From Closterium sp. NIES-65 (taxonomy: Eukaryota > Streptophyta > Zygnematophyceae > Desmidiales > Closteriaceae), in NCBI GenBank assembly GCA_948144175.1, contig CANXME010000213.1:3666001-3730000 (forward strand): 64,000 bases of DNA. The letters are read 5' to 3'. This document shows positions 22,964 through 34,768 of the stretch, piece by piece. The translations under genes and the position numbers were made by a program. Position 1 is the stretch's first letter. Every line of letters starts with the position of its first letter. The notes under the pieces are model-generated. The model was not told the DNA's origin and made no database searches. It saw only the letters and a list, made by a program, of their open reading frames with translations.

Positions 22964-25900
22964 TCAAGAAGTGAGCAAGTGAGGCCAAGTAGGCACAAGA
23001 CCTAGCATCGTACAGAAGCGCTGATGATCACAAGGCGGAAGTGCCTTGGTAAAGATATCAGCAGTGTTGGCCTCAGAGGCCACGTAAGCAAGGCGCAGCT
23101 GACCACGCTGCTGCAGCTCACGAGCAAGGAAGTAGCGAAGAGCAATGTGCTTCGTTCTGTGCTCCAGTCTGTGCTCCCGACACAAGGCCAGCATGGCCTT
23201 GTTGTCTACGTACAGAACTGGAGGAGAACGAGGCGTCTCTCCTAGGTCAGTCAGCAGGTAGGTGAGCCAGCGTAGCTCCTGTGCAGCCATGGCCCCCGCG
23301 TAGATCTCAGCCTCACAACTGGAGCCGAGAACAGAAGACGAGCGGGTAGACCGCCACGAGACAGAGCCGGAGCCAAGGCTGAAGGTGTAACCCTGTGACG
23401 ACCGCTGCGTAGCCTGGTCGTCAGCCCAAGAAGCGTCTGCGTGACCTGTGAGGACCTCTCGACGTCGCCCTCCAAGCACTAGCCCCATGCCCGACGTACT
23501 GCACAAGTAGCGCAACACCCTCTTCGCTGCAGCCATGTGCTCTGGTCGGTGTCTCCCAGGAGCAACATAGCGTGCCAAGATGCTAAGAGGGTATGCAAGG
23601 TCAGGTCGCGTGCAGGTCATCAGGTACATGAGGCAGCCAACAAGCTCTGGGTACGGGCCACTCGGCTCTACGGACTCATCCGAAGGCAGAGCTGAGAGCG
23701 AGTGGCGAGTAGACAGAGGAGTGGCCTGAGGCGAGGAGTACGTGAAGTCGAAGCGCTGAAGGACATGCTGCACCATGTGTGACTGAGTCAGGGTAATGGT
23801 GCGCTGTGCTCTGTCCCGGGTGATATACAAGCCAAGGTAGCTGCGCAGTTCACCCAGGTCTGTGCACGTGTGTCTCTTCTGCAGCTCGGACTTCACGTCG
23901 GCGAGTCCAGCAGTGTCAGCAGTGGCAAAGACCAAGTCGTCGACGTACACGAGGATGTAGAACGGCGGCAAAGAGGTGTCGGTGCGCAGAAACAGCGACG
24001 GGTCGGCTGTAGAAGGAGCAAACCCAAGAGCCGCAAGTGTAGTCCTCAGTGTGTCGTGTCACTCACGGGGCGCCTGGCGGAGACCGTAGACTGGCCGCCG
24101 GAGGCTCCACTGGGTACCAGGAGGGAACGACCCAGTGAAGCCAGGTGGGCGGCGCAACCAGATCTCCTCGTGCAGGCTGCCCTGCAGGAAAGCTGTGCTG
24201 AAGTCAAGAGAGTGAAGCTCGTAGTCGCGCTGAGCGGCTATGTGGAGCAGCACCCGAAGAGTGGTCATCTTCGGGATGGGAGAGAAGGTCTGAAAGTAGT
24301 CAACTCCCTGGCACTGACTGAAGCCTCGAGCCACATAACGTGCCTTGAAGACAGGCAGAGAACCCGGCGGCCGCTTCACCCTGAAAATCCACATGCCACT
24401 GACGATGTTCGCCTCAAGTGGGGGAACCTCGTCGACGTAGGTGCCTGTGGACTTCCAGGAAGCCATCTCTGCGTCCATGGCTGACTGCCACTGAGAGGAG
24501 TAGGGACCCTCGATCGCCTCAGCGTACGATCGAGGAGTCGGGAAGTCTGGTGCATCCGGGTCTCCCTCAGGGGCAATCAGCGTGGACACGAGATGAGGCA
24601 AAGCAGTAGCAAAACACTGGAACTCCTCCTGCCTGTCCTCAAGGACGTCCGTGCTAAGAGCACAATCACCCCCGACGGACGGAGGACAGACAGACTCAGA
24701 CTCAGCAACGAGACTAGTGGCGTAGTCTAGACGGCAGCGAGCAGCAAAGTCGACAAGCTCAGCAACTAAGGCAGACGCAGCAGTGGACTCAAAGGAAGGG
24801 TCAGTGACAACAGTGGCCAGGAGACGCGTGACAGTAGGACTGGTAGCACGAAGAGGGTGAGACTCTGGGTTAGCAAGGACAGGAAGAGAGGACTCTGGAG
24901 GAGACGGCAACGAGACACGCAGAGGAGCAGTGGAAGGATGCAGTGCCATCTGGTGTGTGCCTGGGACCGCAGGAGGACGCGGACGCGGAGCACGACCACT
25001 AGTGCGAGCAGCACGAACAGGCGACGCAGGACGAGACGCAGGCTCACGACGCTTAGCAAGACCTCCAGTAGGACCAGTGTAGGGAGAAAGAGCAGGCAGG
25101 GGGGAGGCGGGCTGTAACTGTGATTGCGACTGGACAGGCTGTGGACACTCTAAGGGAGGAGCAGGACCAGTAGAAGGCGGGAGACCAAGAACCTGCTCAA
25201 GGAGCGGAACGAAGTACGGCCGCGGCCGCGCAGTGCCTCCAGAACCAGCAGGGACAGCACCAGTACCCCCAGCGGCAGCACCAGCGCCAGAAGTACCTCC
25301 AGCTCCAGCAGCGCCAACACCAGCACCCTCAGAAGCACCAGCGCCAGCCGCACCACCAGGGCCAACACCCCCAGCAACTCCAGCTCCTGCAGCTCCAGCA
25401 GCTCCAGCTCCAGCAGGACCGTCAGCTCAAGTACCGCCAGCAGCTCCAGCAGTACCTCCAGCAGCACCAGCTCCAACAGCCCCAGTAGCTCCCCTTGTCC
25501 CAGCAGCTCCAGTACCGCCAGTACGAGCACCTCCAGGACCAGCAGCAACAGTAGTACCTCTAGCTCCAGAAGCACGGCTCCAGCGCCGGGAAAACCACTC
25601 GCGCAGCTCCTGCGGAGAGAGTAGCTCTTGCCTCGACGAAGCACCGCTAGAGGCCACACGAGCAGACCCAGCAACCCCAGGCTCTGCACCCCTTGGCTCC
25701 GTACCCCCAGGCTGAGCACCCCCAGGCTCCGCACCCCCAGACTCAGCACCCCCAGACTTAGCACCCCCAGTCTGAGCACCCCCAGGCTCCACAACCCCAG
25801 ACCCGGCACCGGCAGGCCCAGCACCCCTAGTAGCACTAGAGTCAACAGCTACCTCGACAGGCTCGATTGCGTCTACCTGGGACACACTTGACGGGGCAGG

Positions 25901-27976
25901 ACCCTGAGGGGGGAGAGGGTCTACCGGGGGAGGACGAGGGGCAAGGAAGAGCGGCGGCGGGGGGAGGGGCAGAGTGCGGTAGGGGAAGAGACCGTAGTAA
26001 GGCACCGACTCGTCAAACGTGACGTCCTGGGAGGACAGAACACGGCGCGAGGTGGGGTGGTAAAACTGCCAACCAGGCGCGTCAGGGGGGAAGCCAAGGA
26101 AGACGCAGGGAACAGCACGGGGGGACAGCTTGTCCGCAGACAAGTCGCGGACAAACGCCCGAGATCCCCAGACCCGAAACGCAGACGCATCGCCAACCTT
26201 CCCCGTCCACCGCAAGGTGGGGGAGGTCTCTGGCAAGGAGACCCGGGGCTGAAGGTTGAGCTAATGCTCTGCGTACTGAACCGCAAACGGCCACAGAAAA
26301 TGGGGAGCAGCCGCATGGATCATGGACGTACGAGCGACGTCCATGACCATGCCAATGCGGCGCTCAGCAATCCCATTTTGCTGTGGAGAGGCCGGAAGCG
26401 TGAACGTCTGGCGGATGCCCTGTGCACGACAGAAGGCTCCCAGACGGGCAGAGGAAAACTCCCCGCCTCTGTAAGAGTGCAGACGCAGAACAGGAAAGTT
26501 CGAGCCAAAACTCTCTCTGAGCTGGAGACGAGCTGCGCGGATCCAGTCGATCAACACCTCAGTGACGTCACCCTTGTTGCGCAAGGGGAACACCGTGGTG
26601 TAACGCGAGTAGTCGTCAACCACCAACAGGAAGTAACGCTCGTGACCCTGGCCACGGACGCGGGCGGGGCTCCATACGTCCATGTGAAGAGTCTACAGCG
26701 GAGCCTCTGTCGGAGGAAACTTGGAGGAGTGAGGGGCGGCGCGCTGCCGCCCCTCGACGCAGGGGACGCAGGTAGGGGCAGGCCCCGGAGGTAGGGGAGG
26801 TAGGGACCGGGGGAGACCAGAGACAAGGACACGTGAGGCCATGCCTCGAAGATGAGGCAAGGAGGGGTGACCAAGGCGGTGGTGCCAAAGGAGAGTCTGG
26901 TGGGACAGGAGACGACACGAGCAGGGAGCAGACTCAGGACCAGACCTGGACGCTGCAGCAAACACTTGACTCGACGCAGCTACCTGACCAGACTCAGTAA
27001 CCGGAGGAGACTCAGTAGTCAGTGTGTACATGCTCGACCCCGGCCGACGGGTAAACGTGGCCAAGTGTCGGCCCGTCCGAGCACACGTATAGTGGGTCAC
27101 CCGCTGACTCGCAGGAGTGAACTGGTCAACCCCCCTATCTTATAGATCAGCTCCACTCACCAAGTTCGTAGAGAACGAGGGGAGGTAGAGACCTGACAGG
27201 GTGCCAGAGGGGGCTGCTGGGCACGGTAAGACAGTGGAGAAGCTAGCAAGGACAGGACCCCCAGTGGGGTCCGCCAGGGAGACCGCAACCGGCCGGCTAA
27301 GCGGCGTAAGCGTGGTGCGGTCTCGAAAGAAGGAGCGGGAAGCACCCGAGTCAAGGGTGAAGGTGTGTAAGGCCTGAGCCAGCGTGGTACCTGAGAGAGC
27401 AGACTCACCAGCACCTGGGGCAGCAGATGCACTAGCACCTAGAGCAGCAGCCTCACCAGCACCTAGAGCAGCAGCCTCAATGCCCGGGTCAGGCGGAACA
27501 CACAGGTAATAGTCACCCTCATCACTAGTAGGCAATGCATACATGGCAGTGAGGATAGCATCATAGTCAAGAGTATAGAGATCTACCCGCAGCCGAAGCA
27601 GCTCCACCCAGTCGGTGAGCTCAGCCGCGTTGCCAAACTCCGTACGCCAGGCGTCGCTCAGACGGGCGAAGCAGCGGGACTCCGCGTGACCAAACGTCCC
27701 GCAAGGCTGACCAGTCCGAGCACCAGAGAGAATGACATAAGGACAACGAGCAGTACCCCGTGACCCGTCACGCTGAGCGTACCACTCACGAAGCTGCTGG
27801 GGCGAAAGGACCGTGCACGGACGACGCTGAAGCTGCACCTGGCCACTACAAGCAGCTGTCGAACTACTTACTCCAGGACGACTCCCACTACGGCCACCCC
27901 GACAACCCCAACTAGCGTACCACTCACGAAGCTGTTGGGGGGTGAGGGACTCACGAAGACGGCGCTGGAGCTGCAT
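22964..27976 (-). pseudogene. Copia B pol (protease, integrase, RT, RNase H), with stops
   Basis: All parts lie in one minus-strand frame. A C-x2-C-like knuckle and the protease (TLDSGAS, about 27330-27350) come first. The integrase zinc region (HRLGHPS ... CVPC, about 26780-26900) and core (26261-26690) follow. Then come a Pro/Ala/Gly-rich linker (24950-25850) and RT with YVDD at about 23938-23950. RNase H (HADASWADD) ends the frame at 22964. Stops interrupt at 27140, 26693, 26261, 25427 and 24059; each can arise by one C-to-T or G-to-A change from Gln, Arg or Trp codons. The second catalytic Asp of integrase reads Tyr (HSYRGGEF). LxPQxLREWxxxR-like motifs occur three times (about 27910-27940, 27780-27800 and 25590-25620). 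Confidence 0.88.
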
Positions 27977-28129
27977 CTGGACACGCCACGAGCAGCAGTA
28001 GCAGTAGAAAGAGCAGTAGCAGCAAGAGCAGCAGTAACAGCAGTATGGGCAGAGCAGTGCTCACCAGTGGCGAGAAGGGCAGGCGTACGACGGCGGCAAC
28101 GGGGAGGCCGCTACCACTGTAGGGCGAGG

Positions 28130-29190
28130 GCTCCGCGGCAGCTGCAGGGGCGGCTGCTCCAGGGGCGGCTGCTCCAGGGGCGGCTGCTGCAGGGGCGGCT
28201 GCTCCAGGGGTGGCTGCTGCAGGGGTGGCTGCTCCAGGGGCGCCTGCTGCAGTGGCGGCTGCTCCAAGGGCGGCTGCTGCAGGGGCGGCTCCTCCAGGGG
28301 CGGCTGCTGCAGGGGTGGCTGCTCCAGGGGCGGCTGCTACAGGGGCGGCTGCTCCAGGGGCGGCTGCTGCAGGGGCGGCTGCTGCAGGGGCGGCTGCTCC
28401 AGGGGCGGCTACTGCAGGGGTAGCTGCTCCAGGGGCGGCTGCTGCAGTGTTGGCTGCTCCTGGGGCGGCTGCTTCAGGGGTGGCTGCTCCAGGGGCGGCT
28501 GCTGCATGGGCGGTTGCTCCAGGGGCGGCTCCTGCAGTGGCGGCTGCTCCAGGGGCGGCTGCTGCAGTGGCGGGTGCTCCAGGGGCGGCTGCTGCAGTGG
28601 CTCCTGCTCCAGGGGCGGCTGCTGCAGGGGTGGCTGCTCCAGGGGCGGCTGCTGCAGGGGCGGCTGCTCCAGGGGCTGCTGTTGCAGGGGCGGCTGCTCC
28701 AGGGGCGGCTACTGCAGGGGTGGCTGCTCCAGGGGCGGCTGCTGCAGTGGCGGGTGCTCCTGGGGCGGCTGCTTCAGGGGTGGCTGCTCCAGGGGCGGCT
28801 GCTGCAGGGGAGGCTGCTCCAGGGGCAGCTGCTGCAGTGGCGGCTGCTCCATGGGCGGCTGCTGCAGGGGCGGTTGCGCCACGGGCGGCTGCTGCAGTGG
28901 CGGCTGCTCCAGGGGCGGCTGCTGCAGTGGCTGCTGCTCCAGGGGCGGCTGCTGCTGGTGTGGCTGCTCAAGGGGCGGCTGCTGCAGTGGCGGCTGCTCC
29001 AGGGGCGGGTGCTGCAGGGGCGGCTGCTCCAGGGGCGGCTGCTGCAGGTGTGGCTGCTCCAGGGGCGGCTGCTGCAGTGGCGGCTGCTCTTGGGGCGGCT
29101 GCTTCAGGGGAGGCTGCTCCAGGGGCGGCTGCTGCAGTGGCGGCTGCTCCAGGGGCGGCTGCTGCAGTGGCGGCTGCTCCAGGGCGCGGG
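28130..29190 (-). repeat. 30-bp tandem array, about 35 copies, in the gag position of copia B
   Basis: The unit is gctgctccaggggcggctgc plus ten bases. In the pol frame on the minus strand it reads PPLEQPPLQQ. The other frames read poly Ala-Pro-Gly, so all six look open. Several units carry CAG-to-TAG changes (for example near 28327, 28410 and 28709). Confidence 0.92.
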
Positions 29191-29339
29191 TTAGGGCAGG
29201 GCGCCGCGGCGGGCAGCGGTGACGCACGCGGGTCCCGCAGAGGCGTCGCGACGCACAGGAGCTGCGCCCTGCGGGTCCCGCAGGGGCGACGCGACGAGGC
29301 GGGGGCGACGCGGCGGGGCCGCGAAGGGCGACGGGGCGG

Positions 29340-29935
29340 GGTCGCTACGGGCAGCGGGGCGGGGCCGCGAAGGGGCCGCGAAGGGAGCTGCGAGGGGGCC
29401 GCGAGGGGGCCGTGAAGGGGCCGTGAAGGGGCCGCGAAGGGCGACGGGGCGGGGTCGCTACGGGCAGCGGGGCGGGGCCGCGAAGGGGCTGCGAAGGGAG
29501 CCGCGAGGGGGCCGCGAGGGGGCCGTGAAGGGGCCGTGAAGGGAGCCGCGAGGGGGGGCCGCGAGGGGGCCGTGAAGGGGCCGTGAAGGGGCCGCGAGGG
29601 GGCCGCGAAGGGGCCGTGAAGGGGCCGTGAAGGGGCCGCGAAGGGGCCATGAAGGGGCCACGAAAATGCCACGAAGGGGCCGTGAAGGGGCCGTGAAAGG
29701 GCCGTGAAGGGGCCGTGAAGGGGCCGTGAAGGGGCCGTGAAGGGGCCACGAGGGGGGCTGTGAAGGGGCCGTGAAGGGGCCGTGAAAGGGCCGTGAAGGG
29801 GCCGTGAAGGGGCCACAAAGGTGCCATGAAGGGGCCGCGAAGGGGCTACGAGGGGCCTGAAGGGGCCGCGAAGGGCCGTGAGAGGGGCCGTGAGAGGCCG
29901 TGAGAGGGGCCGCTACGGGGCCGTAGGGGAGCGCG
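29340..29935 (-). repeat. 12-bp GGGGCCGTGAAG array in copia B
   Basis: About 45 degenerate units between the 5' LTR and the 30-bp array. On the minus strand it reads [11 protein letters not shown]-like peptides. It may be untranslated leader or an expanded gag part. Confidence 0.88.
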
Positions 29936-30083
29936 ATGGGCCACTAAGGGCAGGGGACGCGACGGGAGAGTAGGCACACGGGGCGCGACTCGGGCAGGGG
30001 CGAAGCGCGCTCCGGGTAGGAAAAAAAATCGATATTCGGTGGGCCCTAGGAAACGTTCCCACTAGGGAACCTGCTCTATACCA

Positions 30084-30208
30084 TGTGAAGAATGAGGAAT
30101 GAATGAACTAGCAAGCAGGTGAGTACAAGTAGGAAAACCTAGAAATGTTGTACCCCATATTGTCTACCCCACTATAGCCTACACAGACTATAGCATATAA
30201 GTTTGACA
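30084..30208 (-). repeat. 5' LTR of copia B
   Basis: 125 bp, next to the primer site on its inner side and the target duplication CAGTC on its outer side. Confidence 0.9.
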
Positions 30209-30213
30209 CAGTC

Positions 30214-31516
30214 GGCCGCCACACCTCGATGCGCATTCTCCTCTGCATCGCAGCCATCAAACAGCGACCGCTTCGACAAATCGACGTCGGCGGCGCTTTC
30301 CTGTACGCTCCTGTCGACGCCATCATCTTCGTCGAGCAACCGCATGTATTAAAAAAAAACGATGGCGCCGTGTGTCTCCTCCAAAAATCCCTTTGCGGGA
30401 TCAAGCAGGCACCTCGTCTGTGGCAGCAATACCTCCACTCCGTCCTGATTGAGCTCGGCTTCACCCAGCTACCGCATGACCTCGGAATGTACAGGCGGGA
30501 ATCGCGCAAAAAATTCATTCTCCTCGTCGCCTACGTCGACGACCTCCTCTACACTGGCGACGACACGGAGCTACTGGACCAGTTCGAGGAAGACATCAAG
30601 GAGAAGCTTGAATTGACGATCAACCACAACGTCATGCAATTCCTGGGCCTCAATGTGACTCAGTCCGCCTCCTCCATCCACCTCTCCACCGCCAAGTACG
30701 CCGAAACACTCGCAAAGCGGTTCGCCATCGCACCAATCAACCTCACCACACCTTATCGCACTCCTCCTTTCAACCACGAGCCAGACACCGCGCCACTCTC
30801 TCCCGACGATCATCGTCTCTATCAGCAGCAGCTGGGATGTCTCCTGTTCGCCGTCGTCACGTGCCGGCCCGATCTCTCCTACATCGCAAGCCAGCTCGCA
30901 CAGTACCTGAAGCGACCTGAAGGGGAGAATCTACTGGATCTACGCCGAGCACTGCAATACTTCATCTCCACTCCCGACGTCGGTCTCACCTACGAAGCTA
31001 ACCTCACCGCCACCCTGCAGCTCCATGGCTACGTAGACGCTGACCACGCAGGAGATATTGACAACAGACGCTCCCGCACAGGATTCATTTTCCAACTCCA
31101 ACCTGCCGGACTCATCTCCGGGAACTCTCAGAAGCAAGAACTCATCGTTCTTTCGTCAACAGAAACAAAATTCATCGCAGCCAGCGCATCTGCTTGCGAA
31201 GGACTGTACCTGATGGAACTCTTACAAGAAGCGAAAGTAACGATGAACGGGCACTTCACGTTACTCTGCGACAACCAGAGCACGATAAAAAATCGCGAAC
31301 AAGCCCGGCTTCGTCAACTGCACGAAGCACGTCGCCCTTCGCTACTTCTTCGTGAAGGACGGAATCAACAAGGGGAGAGTCAAACTCACGTACCGTCCGA
31401 CCGGTGACATGGCAGCTGCCTTCCTGACGAAGAAACTGCCACGACAACAGTACCAGCGCTGCGCCAACCTCTGCGGGATCACCAAGAAATCCTACGTGGC
31501 CCACCTTCAGGAATGA
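30214..31516 (+). pseudogene. Copia A RT/RNase H, 3' part
   Basis: Continues the RT split at 22643 (QIDVGGAFLYAP; YVDD at about 30532-30543). RNase H motifs follow (YVDADHAGD and SSTETKF). The frame shifts near 31290 and the C-terminal part (HVALRYFFVKDG...) ends at about 31516, just before the purine tract and 3' LTR. Confidence 0.88.
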
Positions 31517-31523
31517 AGGGGAG

Positions 31524-31939
31524 TGTTGGAATAACCGGAAGGTTATAAACATTCCCGAAGGTATTCCACTGTACCAAGTACCGCAATAGCTCATATAGAG
31601 CATGCGGAAGGTCGAGGGTTACCCGAAGGTCAACCGTCGAAGGAAGTCAACGGTCGTGACCCTTGACCATCCAGTAACCGCACGACAGTTGCTCACTGCA
31701 ACATGGTAACTATCGAGCATGGCAATAATCATGGTTACTGTAGCTATGTAATACAGTTAATAAGGGAATGTACCCCTCAGAGTACAAGGCTAGCTAGTTT
31801 GCTGTTAAATTTCTTGTACTCCTATCTTATAATCATCTTGTTCCTTTTAATTTACCGACAAGGTCACTACAGAGACTCCATTGTCTCCTCTCAGACTTAA
31901 CAGATCCTATCCTATCTACTTGATCCTTTGGTTATATCA
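31524..31939 (+). repeat. 3' LTR of copia A
   Basis: 416 bp, TGTTGG...TATATCA, uninterrupted. It serves as the empty-site reference for both DNA insertions in the 5' LTR. Confidence 0.9.
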
Positions 31940-31994
31940 GCAGGCGTGAAACGTGGAACTCTCGCGGGCTAATTGCACGTCAACTCAACACACT

Positions 31995-34768
31995 GAGAAG
32001 AAACGAGAATGAATGACTAAGAAATGAAAGTGATACAAGTATGCAACCCCAGAATTGTGTACCCCATATAGGCTACCCCACTACAGCCTACACAACATTA
32101 TAATTTGACACACCCCCATAGGCAAAGTGGGGGAGAACAAGGGGTCACAAGACCAGTCAAGCAGAGCAAAGCAAGCTCAAGGTGGATCACAAAGTCACCA
32201 CACATTCCGAGCACAAGTTCAAGGCCACAAGGCCAGTTCACATGCAGGAGTACATATATATATAGAAGGCTAGACAAGCAAGAGCAGGGGTATATATATG
32301 TAACAGTACAAACAAGGTCAAGAGGTGAGCAAGTGAGGCAAGACAGGCACAAGACCAAGCTGAGTGCAGAAGCGCTGATGATCACAAGGCGCAAGTGCCT
32401 TGGTGAAGATATCAGCAGTGTTGGCCTCAGAGGCCACGTAAGCAAGACGGAGCTGACCACGCTGCTGCAACTCACGAGCAAGGAAGTAGCGAAGAGCAAT
32501 GTGCTTCGTTCTGTGCTCCAGTCTCTGCTCTCGACACAAGGCCGGCATGGCCTTGTTGTCTACGTACAGCACTGGAGGAGAACGAGGAACCTCGCAAAGG
32601 TCAGTCAGCAGGTAGGTGAGCCAGCGAAGCTCCTGTGCAGCCATGGCCCCGGCGTAGATCTTAGCCTCACAACTGGAGCCGAGAACAAAAGACGAGCGGG
32701 TAGCCCGCCACGAGACAGAGCCGGAACCAAGGCTGAAGGTGTAACCCTGTGACGACCGCTGCGTAGCCTGGTCGTCCGCCCAAGAAGCGTCTGCGTGCCC
32801 AGTGAGGACCACTAGACTCTGCCCTCCAAGCACAAGCCCCATGCCCGACGTACTGCACAAGTAGCGCAACACCCTCTTCCCTGCAGCCATGTGCTCCGGT
32901 CTGTGTCTCCCAGGAGCAACATAGCGTGCGAGAATGCTAAGAGGGTATGCAAGGTCAGGTCGAGTGCAGGTCATCAGGTACATGAGGCAGCCAACAAGCT
33001 CTGGGTACGGGCCACTCGACTCTACGGACTCATCCGAAGGCAGAGCTGAGAGCGAGTGGCGAGTAGGCAGAGGAGTGGCGTGAGGCGAGGAGTACGTGAA
33101 GCCGAAGCGCTGAAGGACCTGCTGCACCATGTGTGACTGAGTCAGGGTAATGGTGCGCTGTGCTCTGTCCCGGGTGATCTGCAAGCCAAGGTAGCTGCGC
33201 AGTTCACCCAGGTCTGTGCACGTGTGTCTCTTCTGCAGCTCGGACTTCACGTGGGCGAGTCCAGCAGTGTCAGCTGTGGCAAAGACCAAGTCGTCGACGT
33301 ACACGAGGATGTAGAACGGCGGCAAAGAAGTGTCGGTGCGCAGAAACAACGACGGGTCAGCATTAGAGGGAGCAAACCCAAGAGCCGCAAGCGTAGTCCT
33401 CTGTGTGTCGTGCCACTCACGCGGTGCCTGGCGGAGACCGTAGACTGGCCGCCGGAGGCTCCACTGGGTACCAGGAGGAAAAGTCCCAGTGAAGCCAGGT
33501 GGGCGGCGCAGCCAGATCTCCTCGTGCAGGCTACCCTGCAAGAAAGCTGTGCTGAATTCAAGAGAGTGAAGCTCGTAGTCACGCTGAGCGGCTATGTGCA
33601 GCAGCACCCGAAGAGTGGTCATCTTCGGGGTGGGGGAGAAGGTCTAAAAGTAGTCAACTCCCTGCCGTTGACTGAAGCCACGAGCCACATACCGCGCGTT
33701 GAAGACAGGCGGAGAACCCGGCGGCCGCTTCACCCTGAAAATCCACATGCCATTGACGATGTTCGCCCCAGGTGGGGGAACCTCGTCAACGTAGGTGCCT
33801 GTGGACTTCCAGGAAGCCATCTCTGCGTCCATAGCTGCCTGCCACTGAGAGGAGTAGGGACCCTCTATCACCTCCGCGTAAGAGCGCGGAGTCGGGATGT
33901 CAAGTGCATCCGGGTCTCCCTCAGGGGTAAGCAGTACGGACACGAGATGAGGTGAAGCAGCAGCCAGACACTGGAACTCCTCCTGCCTGTCCTCAAGGAC
34001 GTCCGTGCCAAGGGCACACTCACCCCCGACGGACGGAGGACAGACAGACTCAGACTCAGCGACAAGATTAGCAGCGTAGTCTAGACGACAGCGAGCAGCA
34101 AAGTCGACGAGCTCAGCAACTAGGGCAGACGCAGTAGTGGACTCAAAATAAGGGTCAGTGACGACAGTAGCAAGGAGACGCGTGATAGTAGGACTGGCAG
34201 CACGAAGAGAGTCCGAGTCAGGGTCGGCAAGAACAGGAAGAGAGGACTCAGGAGGAGAAGGCAACGGGGCACGCAGAGGAGAAGTGGACGGACGCAGAGA
34301 CATCCGGTGCATGCCAGTGACAGGAGGAGGACGCTGACGCGAACCGTGACCACTAGTGCGAGCAGCACGGACCGGTGACGCAGGGCGAGACGCAGGCTCA
34401 CGACGCTCAGCAAGACCTCCAGTAGGACCAGTGTAGGGAGACGGAGCATGCAGTGGGGAGGCCAGATGTAACTGTAACTGCCACCTGTCTACAGGCTGTG
34501 GACACTCTAAGTGAGGAGGAGGACCTGTAGAAGACGGGAGACCAAGAACCTGCTGAAGGAGCGGAACGAAGTACGGCCGAGGCCGCGCGGCGACTCCAGA
34601 CACAGCAGGGACAGCACCAGCACCCCGTGGCAGCACCAGCACAAGTAGCAGCTCCAGCTCCAGTACCTCCAGCAGCACCAGTAGTACCCCCAGCAGAACC
34701 GCCTCCAGGACCGACAGCAGTAGCCTCCGCGCCAACCCCCGCAGCAGCTCCTGCTTCAGAAGTACGCG
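31995..34768 (-). mobile_element. Copia C: truncated relative of copia B
   Basis: A 116-bp LTR (31995-32110) and purine tract like those of copia B, then RNase H, RT (YVDD present) and part of the linker before RT. Similarity to B stops near 34768 in the Pro/Ala linker, so integrase, protease, gag and the other LTR are missing. One in-frame TAG at 33644 stands where B has Gln. RNase H has Lys at SSCEAKIY where B has Glu. It starts 55 bases beyond copia A. Confidence 0.85.
32318..34480 (-). pseudogene. Copia C RT/RNase H remnant
   Basis: Closely parallels copia B 22964-25100 in sequence. Here the Trp that is a stop in B at 24059 is intact (APREWHDT), so the B stop is a private mutation. A TAG at 33644-33646 breaks the frame. 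Confidence 0.85.

Larger units (their letters stand above)
22649..30208 (-). mobile_element. Copia B: nested Ty1/copia element with very short LTRs
   Basis: LTRs 22649-22766 and 30084-30208 (118 and 125 bp) differ by one 7-base indel and a few bases. On the minus strand they start TGTCAAAC and end CTTCACA. The target duplication CAGTC is exact (22644-22648 and 30209-30213) and lies inside the copia A RT. The primer site TGGTATAGAGC adjoins the 5' LTR (about 30073-30083). A CTATGGGGGTG purine tract precedes the 3' LTR. Order is protease, integrase, RT, RNase H, and the gag position is filled by tandem repeats. Confidence 0.92.
16030..31939 (+). mobile_element. Copia A: degenerate Ty1/copia element with nested insertions
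   Basis: 5' LTR 16030-18151 (interrupted), 3' LTR 31524-31939. Domain order gag, protease, integrase, RT, RNase H is that of Ty1/copia. Both LTRs start TGTTGGAATAACCGG and end GGTTATATCA. The primer site TGGTATGAGAGC (18155-18166) is one base off the usual initiator tRNA-Met match. A purine tract, GAATGAAGGGGAG, precedes the 3' LTR. The 5' LTR lacks about 140 bases that the 3' LTR has (31751-31893). I find no matching target duplication (ggtgt before, gcagg after), so the ends may come from recombined copies. Two DNA elements and copia B are inserted in it. Confidence 0.88.

Noticed and set aside
28130-29190. CRISPR-like regular array
   Set aside because: Repeats are contiguous with no unique spacers, and the host is a eukaryote.
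28210-29415. 401-residue Ala/Pro/Gly protein on the plus strand
   Set aside because: Off-strand reading of the 30-bp array inside copia B.
18258-31516. Functional copia polyprotein
   Set aside because: Several stops, frame changes, a 7.6-kb insertion and an altered integrase residue.
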